A stretch of DNA of 64,000 nucleotides from Hymenobacter lapidiphilus (GTDB taxonomy: Bacteria > Bacteroidota > Bacteroidia > Cytophagales > Hymenobacteraceae), in NCBI RefSeq assembly GCF_003417065.2, contig NZ_QVLT01000018.1:1-64000 (forward strand), read 5' to 3'. Under the pieces are notes generated by a model, which saw only the letters and a program-made list of their open reading frames with translations, had not been told where the DNA came from and searched no databases. The position numbers were made by a program, and so were the translations under genes. Below, one piece after another: positions 1 to 8,968 of this stretch (within the stretch, counting starts at the first letter, position 1; each line of letters begins with the position of its first letter).

Positions 1-77
1 ACCAGGGCGGTGCCGCGGGCTACCGCTTCGGGCCCGACACTACCTCCACCATACTTCCCGGGGAGAGGTATTGCTGG

Positions 78-563
78 TTATACTACTCGGAGAAACACGC
101 CTTCCAGGTAGAATATGTTGTGCGGCTGTTCTGCTTCGTATTCGGCTGCCTCCTCCTCTTCATCCTCCTGCACGTTTATATCGAACGGCTGTTCGTCTTC
201 TTCATCTTCACCAAATAGCTCATCGGCCGGATAGGTACAGGAGAGCTTGAGTGCTACGTTCGGCAATGAAATAGGAGCGCTGGCTTCGGTCGTATATTCG
301 AGTAAACAGGGCCACTTCTGAACAGTGGCTAGTGCTTCGGCTACGTCTTCCTGTAGCACTGGCGAACGAGGGCCAGCTAGGCGCAGGAGTAGGTCGAGTT
401 GCTGAAAGGGTAGCCCTAGATGGAAGAAGTGCGTATCCCCATCGAAATCGGTAGTCGCCCAGATAGTCACGTCGTCGGAGTTATCGAAAACAATGGCGGT
501 CAGGTGTACCTGTTCGATAAAAAAATCCGTGTCATCGGCCAGCGCGTCAATTAGTCTTCTCAT
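78..563 (-). CDS. Acidic hypothetical protein (161 aa)
   Basis: I do not recognise this protein. It begins with ATG at 563 and has no signal peptide or membrane segment, so it is probably cytoplasmic. The N-terminal 100 residues look like a compact mixed alpha/beta domain. The stretch from about residue 115 to 145 is very rich in Glu and Asp (for example EDEEDE and EDEEEE), followed by a short hydrophobic end. The next gene on the same strand upstream is hemW, 141 bp away. No function can be inferred. The ORF is long, has an ordinary start and keeps normal composition, so it is probably real. Confidence 0.6.
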   Translation of the reverse strand: MRRLIDALADDTDFFIEQVHLTAIVFDNSDDVTIWATTDFDGDTHFFHLGLPFQQLDLLLRLAGPRSPVLQEDVAEALATVQKWPCLLEYTTEASAPISLPNVALKLSCTYPADELFGEDEEDEQPFDINVQEDEEEEAAEYEAEQPHNIFYLEGVFLRVV

Positions 564-704
564 CTTTTTGGGGTTGGCGAAACGGAGTAACTGGTCATTG
601 TCGCCGTTATTCTTTTCAAAGAAATAACAAAAGAGGCAAAACGGTGCTACCTGCCCCCGGAATGTCGGGGCAGAGTGTCCTGTGTTAATTCGTAGTCTGC
701 GTTG

Positions 705-1841
705 TCAGGCTGCCTGAAACAGCTCCAGCGTGATGTGGTCGGCCAAGAGCTTGCCGGCATCGGTCAGGCGCAGGCAGCCGGCTTCCAGCGTTGCAAGGCC
801 GGTCGTCTGGAGTTGGGCCAGGTAAGCGGCGCGGGTAGCTGGCAAGTCTGTGTCCAGCTGGTCGCGCAGGTAGTTCAGGTCGCAGCCGCGGGCCGTGCGC
901 AGACTGGTCATGAGGTATTCGTTGGCCTTGTCCACCGGGCTGAGGACCTCCACGGTGGCTGGTACGGTGCCTTCGTCGAGCACGGCGGCTACGTAGCGCG
1001 GGTTGTTGGCCAGCGTGGCGTGGCGGCTGTGGCCGTTGAAGGAATGGGCGCTGGGCCCCAGGCCCAGGTAAGGCACCCCAGCCCAGTAGGCCGAGTTGTG
1101 GCGCGACTCGCGGCCGGGCCGGCAGAAGTTGCTGATTTCATACTGCTCGTAGCCGTGGCGGGCCATTTCGGCCAGTAGCATTTCAAACTGCCGGGCTACG
1201 AACTCGTCGGGGGGCGGCAGGAACTTGCCTTTGCGCAGCTGCCGGCCGAACACAGTATCAGGCTCGATAGTGAGAGCGTAGCAGGAGAGGTGCGGTACCT
1301 GGAGCGCAAACGCCGCTGCCATGTCAGCTTCCCAGATGCTGTGGTCGGGCGCGGGCACTCCATAAATCAAATCCACCGAAATGCTCTCAAAGCCCGCGTC
1401 CTGGGCCCGCCGGACGGCCGTGCCTGACTCTTCGGCCGAGTGCGCCCGGTTCATGAGACGCAGGTGTGGCTCGTGGAAGCTTTGCAGCCCGATACTGAGT
1501 CGGTTGACGGGCGAGGCCGACAGCTCGCGTACTTTGGCGGGAGTCAGGTCGTCGGGGTTGGCTTCGAGCGTAATTTCGGCATCGGTGGCCACTGAAAACC
1601 GGTTGTTGATGGCCGTGAGTAGCTGGTCCAGCTCCGCCGCCGAAAGTAGGGAGGGGGTGCCGCCACCGAAGTAAACGGTTTCTATGGTTGCGCCCGGTTC
1701 CAGGTAAGCGGCCCGCAGATCCATCTCGGCTACCAGCGCATCTACCAGGCGGCTCTTCAGGTCCATGCTGGTGCTGAAGTGGAAGTCACAGTAGTGGCAG
1801 GCCTGCTTGCAGAAGGGGATATGGAGGTAGATACCGGGCAA
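705..1841 (-). CDS. hemW: Radical SAM haem chaperone HemW (coproporphyrinogen III oxidase-like)
   Basis: This is a cytoplasmic radical SAM protein of the HemN/HemW family. The [4Fe-4S] cysteines lie at residues 11, 15 and 18 (CxxxCxxC), close to the N-terminus after YLHIPF, as in HemW. The SAM-binding GGGTPS motif follows near residue 60 and GLGPSAHSF near residue 250. The length (378 aa) fits HemW and is shorter than true HemN (about 450 aa), which also has an extended N-terminus. In known members HemW delivers haem to acceptor proteins rather than oxidising coproporphyrinogen. It is divergent from the outer-membrane protein gene at 2025. Confidence 0.92.
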   Translation of the reverse strand: MPGIYLHIPFCKQACHYCDFHFSTSMDLKSRLVDALVAEMDLRAAYLEPGATIETVYFGGGTPSLLSAAELDQLLTAINNRFSVATDAEITLEANPDDLTPAKVRELSASPVNRLSIGLQSFHEPHLRLMNRAHSAEESGTAVRRAQDAGFESISVDLIYGVPAPDHSIWEADMAAAFALQVPHLSCYALTIEPDTVFGRQLRKGKFLPPPDEFVARQFEMLLAEMARHGYEQYEISNFCRPGRESRHNSAYWAGVPYLGLGPSAHSFNGHSRHATLANNPRYVAAVLDEGTVPATVEVLSPVDKANEYLMTSLRTARGCDLNYLRDQLDTDLPATRAAYLAQLQTTGLATLEAGCLRLTDAGKLLADHITLELFQAA

Positions 1842-2024
1842 AGGAGGGGGCAGAAGAACTGCTGAAATATGCGCGAAGCGGGCCCGCTGGAGCGGCGCCC
1901 CGGCTGTAAATAAGTTATGCGGGGTCGTTTAGTGAGGCGGGGCCGGCGGCGACGAAGCGTGTTCCGCTACCCAAAAAGTATCTTCGGGAAATTAAACGTC
2001 GCGGTTCGCGTTGCACTGGCACAA

Positions 2025-3893
2025 ATGTACGTCCGCATCCTCGCTTTCTGGTGTTTGCTGCTGAGCGCGGCCGGGTGGGCAGCGGCCCAGGGCAGCACGC
2101 CGCTGAACCCGGCTGCCCCGCCGGTTTCGGCCGTGCCCGCCGCATCCCCGCCGCCCGATTCAGCCCGTAAAGCTGTGCCGGCCCCGATCCGCCCGGTGCG
2201 GCCCGTGGTGCTGCGCCTCGAAATCGAGGCTGCTGATGAAGCCCTGTTGCGGTCCTACCGCTACCGTCGGCAGCTGCCCGACTCGCTGGCTGCCTTGCGC
2301 GAAGTCCGTACGCTGGTGCTGGCTCTACAGGCCGATGCTTACCTCACAGCCTCGGCTGATGAGCTGCGCTGGGAGGACGCTGATACGTTGCGCGTGCGTC
2401 TGTACGTGGGTGAGCAGTTCCGATGGGCCCGGCTGCGCAACGGCAACCTCGGCGACGCACTGCTGGAGCGGGCCGGCTTCCGCGAAAAACTTTACCAGCA
2501 ACAGCCGTTGCGGCCGCAGGAATGGGTGAAGTTCCAGGAAAACGTGCTTCATGAGGCTGAAAACCAGGGCTACCCCTTCGCCACCGTGGGCCTCGACTCG
2601 CTGGCATTGCGCGGTACCGATATTGAGGGCCGGGTGGTATTGCGTCGGGGGCCGGCCATTGTGTTCGACTCCATTCAGATTGTTGGCCAGACCAAAACCA
2701 AGGCGCGCTTCCTGAGCAAATACCTGCAGATAACGCCCGGCGAGCCTTTCAGCCAGCAGCGCCTGCTGGAGGCCGACCGCCGCCTGCGCCAGCTGCCGTA
2801 TCTGCAGGTGAAGGCTGCGCCCGAGGTACGTTTTGCCCGGGGCCGGGCGCGGGTGTACTTCCTGCTTGATGACCGCACGGCCAATCAGTTTGACGCCATT
2901 GTGGGTGTGCTACCCAACCCCAACCCGGGACTGGGCCAGAAGAAGGTGCAGATAACCGGCGACGTTACTTTGAACCTGCGCAACATCGGGGGCGGGGGCA
3001 AGGGCCTGGGCGTGCAGTGGCGCAAGCTCGATGCCACATCCCAGCTGCTCGACGCTCAGTACCTGCATCCCACCTTTTTTGGCACTCCGTTGGAAGTCAG
3101 TGCCTCGTTTAATCTGCTCAAGCAGGATACATCCTTCCTTACTACCCGGCCGCGAGTGCAGGTGGCTTACCCCACGGCCCGGGCAGGGCGGCTGGCTGTG
3201 TTTTTCGAGCAGCGCAATTCCCGCCTGCTCAACCAAAACTCCACCCTGCAACAGGCTACCAGCCTGCCCGACAACATCGACTCACGCTTTGGCTCCTACG
3301 GCCTCGACTACACCTGGAACACGCTCGACGACCCCTATTTCCCGCGACGAGGCCTGCTATTGAGCGGGCAGGCGGCCATCGGCACCAAGCGCCTCAGCCC
3401 CAACTCCGACGTGAAGCCCGAGCTATACAACGGCCTGGCCCTGCGCACCCGCCAGGTGAGCCTGGGCTTACGGGCCGAACGCTACTTCCGCCTCGGGCGG
3501 GCCGGGGTGCTGCTCACACGGCTGCGGGGCGAGGCCCTGCTCAACGACCGGCTGTTTCTTAACGACCTGTTCCGGCTGGGCGGGCTGGCGACGCTGCGCG
3601 GCTTCAACGAGCTGAATTTCTACGCCAGCCAGTATGCAGTGGGCACGGCCGAGTTCCGCCAGTTCACCGGCCCCGATACCTACCTGTTCGTTTTTGCCGA
3701 CCAAGCCTACCTGCGCCGCGACCTGCCCAACGACCCCTACCCGCGCGATACGCCCACTGGCCTGGGGGCAGGCCTGAGCTTCCGCACCGGCGCAGGCCAG
3801 TTCCAGTTCGTGTACGCGTTGGGCCGCAGCGAGCAGCAGCGCTTCGGGTTAAGCTCGGGTAAAATCCACTTCGGAATTACCAGCCGGTTTTAG
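2025..3893 (+). CDS. BamA/TamA-family outer membrane protein (POTRA + surface antigen barrel)
   Basis: The ATG at 2025 is chosen because it is followed at once by a good signal peptide (RILAFWCLLLSAAGWAAAQ). An earlier in-frame start at 1917 would only add a basic non-secretory leader. A Pro/Ala-rich linker leads into POTRA-like repeats (roughly residues 70-280) and then an Omp85-type barrel to the C-terminus. The barrel contains the LRGFNEL motif near residue 530, matching the conserved RGF lid motif. The protein ends in SRF, a typical barrel end with a terminal aromatic residue. Members insert or export proteins at the outer membrane. With 622 residues it is too short for Bacteroidota BamA and is better seen as a TamA-like paralogue. 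A strong hairpin follows. Confidence 0.85.
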   Translation: MYVRILAFWCLLLSAAGWAAAQGSTPLNPAAPPVSAVPAASPPPDSARKAVPAPIRPVRPVVLRLEIEAADEALLRSYRYRRQLPDSLAALREVRTLVLALQADAYLTASADELRWEDADTLRVRLYVGEQFRWARLRNGNLGDALLERAGFREKLYQQQPLRPQEWVKFQENVLHEAENQGYPFATVGLDSLALRGTDIEGRVVLRRGPAIVFDSIQIVGQTKTKARFLSKYLQITPGEPFSQQRLLEADRRLRQLPYLQVKAAPEVRFARGRARVYFLLDDRTANQFDAIVGVLPNPNPGLGQKKVQITGDVTLNLRNIGGGGKGLGVQWRKLDATSQLLDAQYLHPTFFGTPLEVSASFNLLKQDTSFLTTRPRVQVAYPTARAGRLAVFFEQRNSRLLNQNSTLQQATSLPDNIDSRFGSYGLDYTWNTLDDPYFPRRGLLLSGQAAIGTKRLSPNSDVKPELYNGLALRTRQVSLGLRAERYFRLGRAGVLLTRLRGEALLNDRLFLNDLFRLGGLATLRGFNELNFYASQYAVGTAEFRQFTGPDTYLFVFADQAYLRRDLPNDPYPRDTPTGLGAGLSFRTGAGQFQFVYALGRSEQQRFGLSSGKIHFGITSRF

Positions 3894-3895
3894 CA

Positions 3896-3944
3896 CCCGT
3901 TAAAAGACGTCGTCCAGCCCAGGACGACCGGTCTTTTAACGGGT
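3896..3944. terminator. Bidirectional terminator-like hairpin
   Basis: A 14-bp perfect arm pair (3896-3909 with 3931-3944, ACCCGTTAAAAGAC type) is extended by an inner CGTCC/GGACG pair. It lies between two convergent genes, three bases after the stop of the outer-membrane protein gene and eight before the stop of the esterase gene. Confidence 0.7.
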
Positions 3945-3952
3945 TAAGAATC

Positions 3953-5110
3953 CTACTTCAACGCTTTCTTCAGTTCGCTGGCAGCCAAATCCTGGGCCTC
4001 GCGGGCCTGGGGCACCACGGCCCCCATCCCGAAGAACTCGTGCGTGACGTTGGGGTAGAGCTGATAAGTAACGGGCACGCCGGCCGCTTTTAAGTTGTCA
4101 GCCAGCGTTTTGCCCTCGCTCATGAGCGGGTCGATACCGGCGCCGATAACGGTAGCAGGCGGCAGGTTTTTCAGGTTGGCATTTACCAGGTCAATCATGG
4201 GGTTCTTGCCATCGGCAGGGCTGCGTAGGTAGTATTTAAAGAACCAGCCCATGAAGTCTTTGTAAAGCGGCTTCGACTTATTATGCTCTAGGTAAGATGG
4301 CGTGTTCATGTCATAGCCCGCAATCGGGAAGACGAGCAATTGGTGTTTGGGCATTTGCACGCCTTTGTCGCGGGCCATCATGCTCACGGCGGCGGCCAGG
4401 TTGCCACCGGCACTCTCGCCGGCCACGGCTACGCGCTTAGGGTCGCCGTTGAAAGTGCCGGCGTTTTTCAGTACCCACTGGTAGGCTGTGAACGAATCGT
4501 TGTGGGCAGTAGGGAATTTGTTCTCGGGGGCCTGGCGGTAGGCTACCGAAGCCACGATGGCGCCGGTTTTAGCCGCCAGGGCGCGGGCCGAGGCATCATA
4601 GGTGTCGAGGTTGGCAATTACCCAGCCGCCGCCGTGGTAGTACACTACCACCGGCAGGGGGCCGGTGGCGCCGGCCGGTGTGTAGAGTCGCACCTTTAGG
4701 CCCGGCTCCACCATTTTGCTCAGGGTATCTACGTCGGCATAGGGCGCCGGAATGTTGTATTTCTGCATCACGGCCATCAGCGCCTCCTTGAAAGAAGGTG
4801 CTTTGCGCACTTCGGCAGGCGTGAGCTTATCGGGTGGGGTGGGGCCGCTGAGGCTGTCGAGTTTTTCGATAACGGCCAGCATCTCGGGGGCAATGTTGGG
4901 CGCCCACGCCGGAGCCGGGCCAGTGGGCTTTACGGTGGCCATTGCGGCGTTGCTGGCTGCGGGCATATTGTCGGTAGTGGCCCCTGCGCCGCTGTCTGTG
5001 CTAGTGGTGGTCGTTTCAGCGGTTTGGTTAGGGCCGCAGGCTGCCAGGCCTAGGCCGGCAAGCAAGACGGGAGCCAGCCAAAGCTGGCGCGAATAAAAAG
5101 AGTTCTTCAT
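3953..5110 (-). CDS. Alpha/beta hydrolase, HSL family, lipoprotein esterase
   Basis: The protein starts at the ATG at 5110 (another ATG lies at 5122). A signal peptide ends in a lipobox LAAC, so it is a lipoprotein facing the periplasm or surface. A Thr/Ser/Ala-rich linker follows. The hormone-sensitive-lipase fold is shown by the oxyanion motif HGGG (about residue 160), the nucleophile elbow GESAGG (Ser about 233), the acid in GIDPL (Asp about 327) and the base in THEFFG (His about 357). A carboxylesterase with small ester substrates is expected from the family; the physiological substrate is not known. It stands alone as a unit, with the initiator tRNA gene upstream on the other strand. Confidence 0.88.
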   Translation of the reverse strand: MKNSFYSRQLWLAPVLLAGLGLAACGPNQTAETTTTSTDSGAGATTDNMPAASNAAMATVKPTGPAPAWAPNIAPEMLAVIEKLDSLSGPTPPDKLTPAEVRKAPSFKEALMAVMQKYNIPAPYADVDTLSKMVEPGLKVRLYTPAGATGPLPVVVYYHGGGWVIANLDTYDASARALAAKTGAIVASVAYRQAPENKFPTAHNDSFTAYQWVLKNAGTFNGDPKRVAVAGESAGGNLAAAVSMMARDKGVQMPKHQLLVFPIAGYDMNTPSYLEHNKSKPLYKDFMGWFFKYYLRSPADGKNPMIDLVNANLKNLPPATVIGAGIDPLMSEGKTLADNLKAAGVPVTYQLYPNVTHEFFGMGAVVPQAREAQDLAASELKKALK

Positions 5111-5322
5111 CATACGGAGCATTACTAGTGGGAAAGCGTGGATTGGGGTTGCGATTATTTGGTACGTAACCCGTATTTAATTGTAACCAATGCACCCAAA
5201 TTGTATACACTGCTAAAGTGAGTCTGGCACTGCACAATAAATTTTATAGCTGATACTCAACCGACAGGAGCCATTGCCGCGTTATTTAGGCCTGTTACTG
5301 GTAGGTTTCCGAAAAACCCTGC

Positions 5323-5330
5323 TACATTTG
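5323..5330 (+). promoter_or_regulatory. Bacteroidota -7 box (TACATTTG) for initiator tRNA
   Basis: The octamer fits the TAnnTTTG -7 consensus exactly and ends 13 bases before the tRNA. No clean -33 TTTG is seen, only GTTTCC at about the right distance. Confidence 0.55.
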
Positions 5331-5343
5331 TATTACCAAACAG

Positions 5344-5416
<73 letters not shown>

Positions 5417-5419
5417 CCT

Positions 5420-5457
5420 AAAAGGGCGTCTCCATTACGGAGATGCCCTTTTCTTTT
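5420..5457 (+). terminator. Rho-independent terminator after tRNA-fMet
   Basis: A 14-bp stem (5420-5433 with 5439-5452, one G-T pair) has a 5-base loop and is followed by a T-rich tract. It begins four bases after the tRNA. Confidence 0.88.
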
Positions 5458-5574
5458 GTCCATAGCGGTAGAAAGTACACTGCCGATGTTAATGGCCAGT
5501 GTAGTATGCCGGAAACGTAACGGGCCGCAACTGAATGTTGAGGCCCCTTACGTTATATCCCATAGCGGGGCACT

Positions 5575-6057
5575 TTAGAACCAGCGGGCGGCCAGCTGCG
5601 CCAGCTGCTCCAGGTAGTGCTGGTCGGTGGTATCGAAGTCGTTGAGCAGGTCGCTGTCGACGTCGAGGACGGCCACTACACAACCATCCTGGATTACGGG
5701 CACCACGATTTCAGATTTTGAGGCGGAGCTGCAGGCAATGTGGCCGGGAAACTGCTCTACGTCGGGTACGAGCAGGGTAGTGGCCTGGGCCCAGCTGCTG
5801 CCGCACACGCCTTTGCCGTGTCGGATGCGGGTGCAGGCAATAGGTCCCTGGAAAGGGCCGAGTACCAGCTCATCGTCTTTCACCAGGTAGAAACCCACCC
5901 AGAAAAAGCCGAATGCCTGACGCAGGGCGGCGGCGGTGTTAGCCAGGTTGGCCACTAGGTCGGGCTCGCCGGTGGTCAGGGCGGTAAGCTGGGGTAGCAG
6001 CTGGCGGTATTGGTCGGCTTTGCTGAGGGTCGTATCGAGCAGAAGTTCTTCGGCCAT
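5575..6057 (-). CDS. msrC: Free methionine-(R)-sulfoxide reductase (GAF domain, fRMsr)
   Basis: This is a single-GAF-domain cytoplasmic protein of 160 aa that reduces free methionine-R-sulfoxide at the expense of thioredoxin. The ATG at 6057 is preferred because the upstream extension (to 6177) has no family resemblance. The three redox cysteines fall at residues 75, 85 and 109. That spacing of 10 and 24 is exactly the spacing of Cys84, Cys94 and Cys118 of the E. coli enzyme. The contexts are ACTRI, GVCGS and ACSSAS. It is transcribed alone, away from the DHFR-like gene. Confidence 0.92.
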   Translation of the reverse strand: MAEELLLDTTLSKADQYRQLLPQLTALTTGEPDLVANLANTAAALRQAFGFFWVGFYLVKDDELVLGPFQGPIACTRIRHGKGVCGSSWAQATTLLVPDVEQFPGHIACSSASKSEIVVPVIQDGCVVAVLDVDSDLLNDFDTTDQHYLEQLAQLAARWF

Positions 6058-6366
6058 ATAAAAAGGAAGTGCAAAGAGAGAAGTAGCAGACCGGGGTATC
6101 GGCCGGGCACCGGCTTGGTGCGGGTACAAAGATACAGTGCCAACCTGGTGCCCGCTCAACGCGGGAGGCACTTCCAAATCTCGACCGAAAAATGGAAATT
6201 AGCTCAATAGTAAAGATCGGCCGGGTTGCTGGTGTTGTTGCGAAAACAAAATTCCAAACCCCAATCCTGATAGCCGCCCGGCTCGTATCAGCTATCAAAC
6301 CGGGCTTGTGCGCCGCGCTTCACCTGGTTCTCTGCTCTCTCCCACACAGCCAAATCCCACCCCCGC
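6058..6366. other. Divergent intergenic region with one -7 box
   Basis: This stretch lies between two divergent genes. On the minus strand TATCTTTG (6127-6134) matches the TAnnTTTG -7 box and could serve the methionine-sulfoxide reductase gene. A TTG occurs 22 bases upstream of it, slightly far for a -33 element. I see no gene or RNA in the rest. Confidence 0.4.
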
Positions 6367-6897
6367 ATGCGTAAAGTTGTACTCTATATTGCTACCAGCC
6401 TCGATGGCTACATTGCCTCACCCGATGGCTCGGTAGAGTGGCTGCCCACCGCCGGCCACGACTACGGTTACGCCGAATTTCTGGCCAGCGCCGATACCAC
6501 GCTGCTTGGCCGCGCCACCTACGAGCAGGTACTCGACTCCGGCCCCTGGCCCTACGCTAACCTCACCAATTACGTGTTCAGTCGCCAGCCCCCGGCCGGG
6601 GTGCCCCCGCATGCGTCGGTGCAGTTCGTCAGCGACGAGCCGGTGGATTTTGTACGTGCGTTGCGCCAGCAGTCCGGCCGCACCATCTGGCTGATTGGAG
6701 GCAGTACGCTGGCCTCGCCACTGCTCACGGCCGGGCTGGTAGATGAGCTGATGCTGTTGGTATTGCCCCGGGTGCTGGGGTCTGGTATTCCGCTCTGGCG
6801 CCACCAGGCGCAGCCCCAGATGCTTCAGGTGATACGCACCCAAACCTGGCCCGATGGGACGGTGCTACTGCATTATAAACTGCCCAAAAAAGATTGA
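6367..6897 (+). CDS. Dihydrofolate reductase family protein (RibD C-terminal-like)
   Basis: The 176-residue protein opens with RKVVLYIATSLDGYIA, the typical N-terminal strand and NADPH-pocket segment of the RibD_C/DHFR-like family. LLGRATYE lies near residue 48, IWLIGGSTLASPLL near 110 and VLPRVLGSGIPLW near 135. Such stand-alone proteins are small NADPH-dependent reductases whose substrate is usually unknown. They are distinct from true folate-pathway FolA, and no folate genes are nearby. It is monocistronic with a terminator just downstream. Confidence 0.9.
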   Translation: MRKVVLYIATSLDGYIASPDGSVEWLPTAGHDYGYAEFLASADTTLLGRATYEQVLDSGPWPYANLTNYVFSRQPPAGVPPHASVQFVSDEPVDFVRALRQQSGRTIWLIGGSTLASPLLTAGLVDELMLLVLPRVLGSGIPLWRHQAQPQMLQVIRTQTWPDGTVLLHYKLPKKD

Positions 6898-6921
6898 TTC
6901 TGAGTCAACCGGATAAACGGT

Positions 6922-6957
6922 AAAACCGGCTAGCTTCACGGCTTTAGCCGGTTTTTC
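6922..6957 (+). terminator. Rho-independent terminator
   Basis: The 11-bp stem AAAACCGGCTA/TAGCCGGTTTT (6922-6932 with 6945-6955) runs into a T tract 25 bases after the reductase stop. Confidence 0.85.
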
Positions 6958-6963
6958 ATTTCT

Positions 6964-7896
6964 ATGTCTCTCGATTTTCGAGCTTTACTTGCCGCCGCCC
7001 TGCTCGTAGCCCTGGCCCATCCGCTTTATGCCCAACGCATCCTCACCGGAACCGTGCAGGACGTGCAAGGGGCCGCGGTGCCCTTCGCGGTATTGGAGCT
7101 GCCAACCCAGAAGCTCGGCGTGCAGGCCGACAACGAGGGCCGCTTTTCCTTCCCGCTCCCCGCCGGCCTCACCCCCACCGATTCATTGTCTGTCTCGGCC
7201 CTAGGATATGAGCGGCGGCGCGTGCCAGTGCCGGCTGGGGCTACGGCCGCGTTGCGGTTGGCCGCGCTACCCGTGTCGTTGAATGAGGTGGTGGTGCGGC
7301 CGGGAGTTGCCATGTGGGTGGGATTTGCAGGTGAGTTGAAAGATACCGGTTTTGGCCAGAGTGGTCTATCGAAGGAAAACAACACGGGCTGGCAGATAGC
7401 CCGATTTTGTCAACCTCCTACCGATGGCTACCTTACAGCCGTACGCTTCTTCGTGAAGCCCGGACGATGCAGTAAAACCAGTGTACGCACTCCTTTTCGG
7501 GTGCGGGTGTATGCGGCCGACGGACCTAATGGCAGCCCCGGTACCGATTTGCTGTCTGTGTCCGTATTAACAGCAGCTCTCAACAAAGGCTGGGTTTCTA
7601 TGGATTTGAGCCGCTACGGAATATTATTTCCACGGCAGGGGGTGTACGTGGCAATGGAATGGGTGCATACTTCCGATGAATTTCTCTGCTCCTACACCAC
7701 TACCGATTTCAACTCCAAGCAGAAAAAGCAGGATTTCTCCTACGGACAGTCTTTGATGGCTGCTCACGTGCCAGAAACAGCCGCGCAAACCTGGTATTAC
7801 ACCATAAAATATGGCTGGCTCAAATTTACCAGCCGCGACCCGACCGGCCAGCGTATGGTGGGTGATGCTGCTATCCAAGCGCGATTCCAGCCATAG
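6964..7896 (+). CDS. Secreted protein with carboxypeptidase-regulatory-like domain
   Basis: A signal peptide (residues 1-23, ending LYAQ) precedes a CarboxypepD_reg-like beta-sandwich (about residues 25-105: RILTGTVQDVQGAAVPFAVLELP, then FSFPL and VSALGYERR). After a short linker (NEVVVRPG) a second, all-beta domain covers about residues 115-300. Phrases such as DGYLTAVRFFVKPG and TPFRVRVYAADG suggest a jelly-roll surface domain. The protein is probably periplasmic or surface-exposed. The first domain is common at the N-terminus of TonB receptors, but no barrel follows here. The start codon lies immediately after the preceding terminator, so it has its own promoter or depends on read-through. 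Confidence 0.75.
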   Translation: MSLDFRALLAAALLVALAHPLYAQRILTGTVQDVQGAAVPFAVLELPTQKLGVQADNEGRFSFPLPAGLTPTDSLSVSALGYERRRVPVPAGATAALRLAALPVSLNEVVVRPGVAMWVGFAGELKDTGFGQSGLSKENNTGWQIARFCQPPTDGYLTAVRFFVKPGRCSKTSVRTPFRVRVYAADGPNGSPGTDLLSVSVLTAALNKGWVSMDLSRYGILFPRQGVYVAMEWVHTSDEFLCSYTTTDFNSKQKKQDFSYGQSLMAAHVPETAAQTWYYTIKYGWLKFTSRDPTGQRMVGDAAIQARFQP

Positions 7897-7901
7897 TATC
7901 C

Positions 7902-7950
7902 AAAAACAGCAGCGGCGGCTCCCGATTCGGAAGACGCCGCTGCTGTTTTT
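7902..7950. terminator. Bidirectional terminator
   Basis: A 16-bp perfect stem (AAAAACAGCAGCGGCG, 7902-7917, with 7935-7950) has A and T runs at its two ends. It separates the convergent secreted protein and psd. Confidence 0.9.
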
Positions 7951-7966
7951 GAATATTGTCAACCGC

Positions 7967-8647
7967 TTAAAACAAGCTTGGTGGCGGGGTTTTGAGCTGG
8001 GCAATAACGGTCTGGCCGCCTTTTACCTTCTCGCCAATCTGCACCTTTATTTCGGTGTCGAGGGGCACGAAGATGTCGACTCGCGAGCCGAACTTGATAA
8101 AGCCAAACTCCTCACCCTGGCTTACCTCGTCGCCCTCGTTCACATACCACACAATGCGGCGGGCCATGGCGCCGGCAATCTGGCGGAAAAGCACCAGCGG
8201 GCCAGCTTCCGACTCGACCACCACCGTGGTGCGCTCGTTTTTGGTGCTGCTTTTGGGATGCCAGGCCACCAGATAATTGCCCGGGTGATACTTGAAGTAG
8301 CGCACAATGCCCGAAATTGGGTTCCGGGTGATATGCACGTTAATTGGCGACATGAAGATGCTGATCTGCATGCGCATGTCGTCGAAGTACTCGGGCTCCT
8401 GCACGTTCTCAATTACCACCACCTTGCCGTCGGCGGGGGCGATAATCAGGTCTTCGTGGGTGAAAAGACGGCGGGCCGGGCTGCGGAAAAACTGCAGCAG
8501 AATCAGGAATACGATAACCGAGATGCCGGCGAAAACCTGATTAAAACCGCGGTTGTCGGCGTTGTAGCGGAATAGCAGCAGGTTTACGACCAGCAGCGCC
8601 AGCAGCGTAAAAAATAGAATCCGTCGTCCTTCCTTGTGGATTTTCAT
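7967..8647 (-). CDS. psd: Phosphatidylserine decarboxylase proenzyme
   Basis: The enzyme converts phosphatidylserine to phosphatidylethanolamine at the inner membrane. The 226-residue protein is of the short Psd class. An N-terminal membrane anchor (about residues 9-55) precedes the decarboxylase domain with PADGKV (near 92) and INVHITRNPISG (near 107). The self-cleavage motif is GFIKFGSRVD, in which the Gly-Ser bond of FGS forms the pyruvoyl group. cdsA, which makes the CDP-diacylglycerol precursor, is encoded on the same strand 1.8 kb upstream. No pssA is in the window. Confidence 0.93.
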   Translation of the reverse strand: MKIHKEGRRILFFTLLALLVVNLLLFRYNADNRGFNQVFAGISVIVFLILLQFFRSPARRLFTHEDLIIAPADGKVVVIENVQEPEYFDDMRMQISIFMSPINVHITRNPISGIVRYFKYHPGNYLVAWHPKSSTKNERTTVVVESEAGPLVLFRQIAGAMARRIVWYVNEGDEVSQGEEFGFIKFGSRVDIFVPLDTEIKVQIGEKVKGGQTVIAQLKTPPPSLF

Positions 8648-8968
8648 AAATCACTGATGTGCGCTTGTTGGCCTGATTACACTGATTCAGGTAGCTCGTG
8701 GCCGGTCCGTAAGTGGACCGTTGGAGCTTTGCGCGGATTACTGCTTACGTTGAGTTAGCCAATTTCGATGGTAGAATAGCGCTCAAAGCAGCCAGGCTAC
8801 ACGAAGATAGCCCGAACCAGCGGCTCGGGCTATCCGAAAACAAATATACGTGCACAAGCCATATGTCGCGCCAGTACCCGAAAGCTGCCAAGCGCCGGCC
8901 GCTAAATGGTCCGTCTGCCCGGTATGCTTGCATCAGCGGCAGTCAGGCGCATCCATGAAGCCGGGGCT
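8648..8968. other. Intergenic stretch with one small inverted repeat
   Basis: I find no convincing gene. A perfect 10-bp inverted repeat GATAGCCCGA/TCGGGCTATC (8805-8814 with 8825-8834, 10-base loop) could end the glutamate dehydrogenase transcript, but it has no T tract. Confidence 0.4.

Noticed and set aside
1..77. Open plus-strand frame from the window start into the first gene
   Set aside because: The frame (QGGAAGYRFGPDTT...) stays open only because the acidic minus-strand gene lies opposite; there is no start in the window and the continuation is antisense-like.
8713..8958. 81-aa ORF in the gap after psd
   Set aside because: It has no family resemblance, is basic and Arg/Ser-rich as random high-GC frames are, and spans a hairpin.
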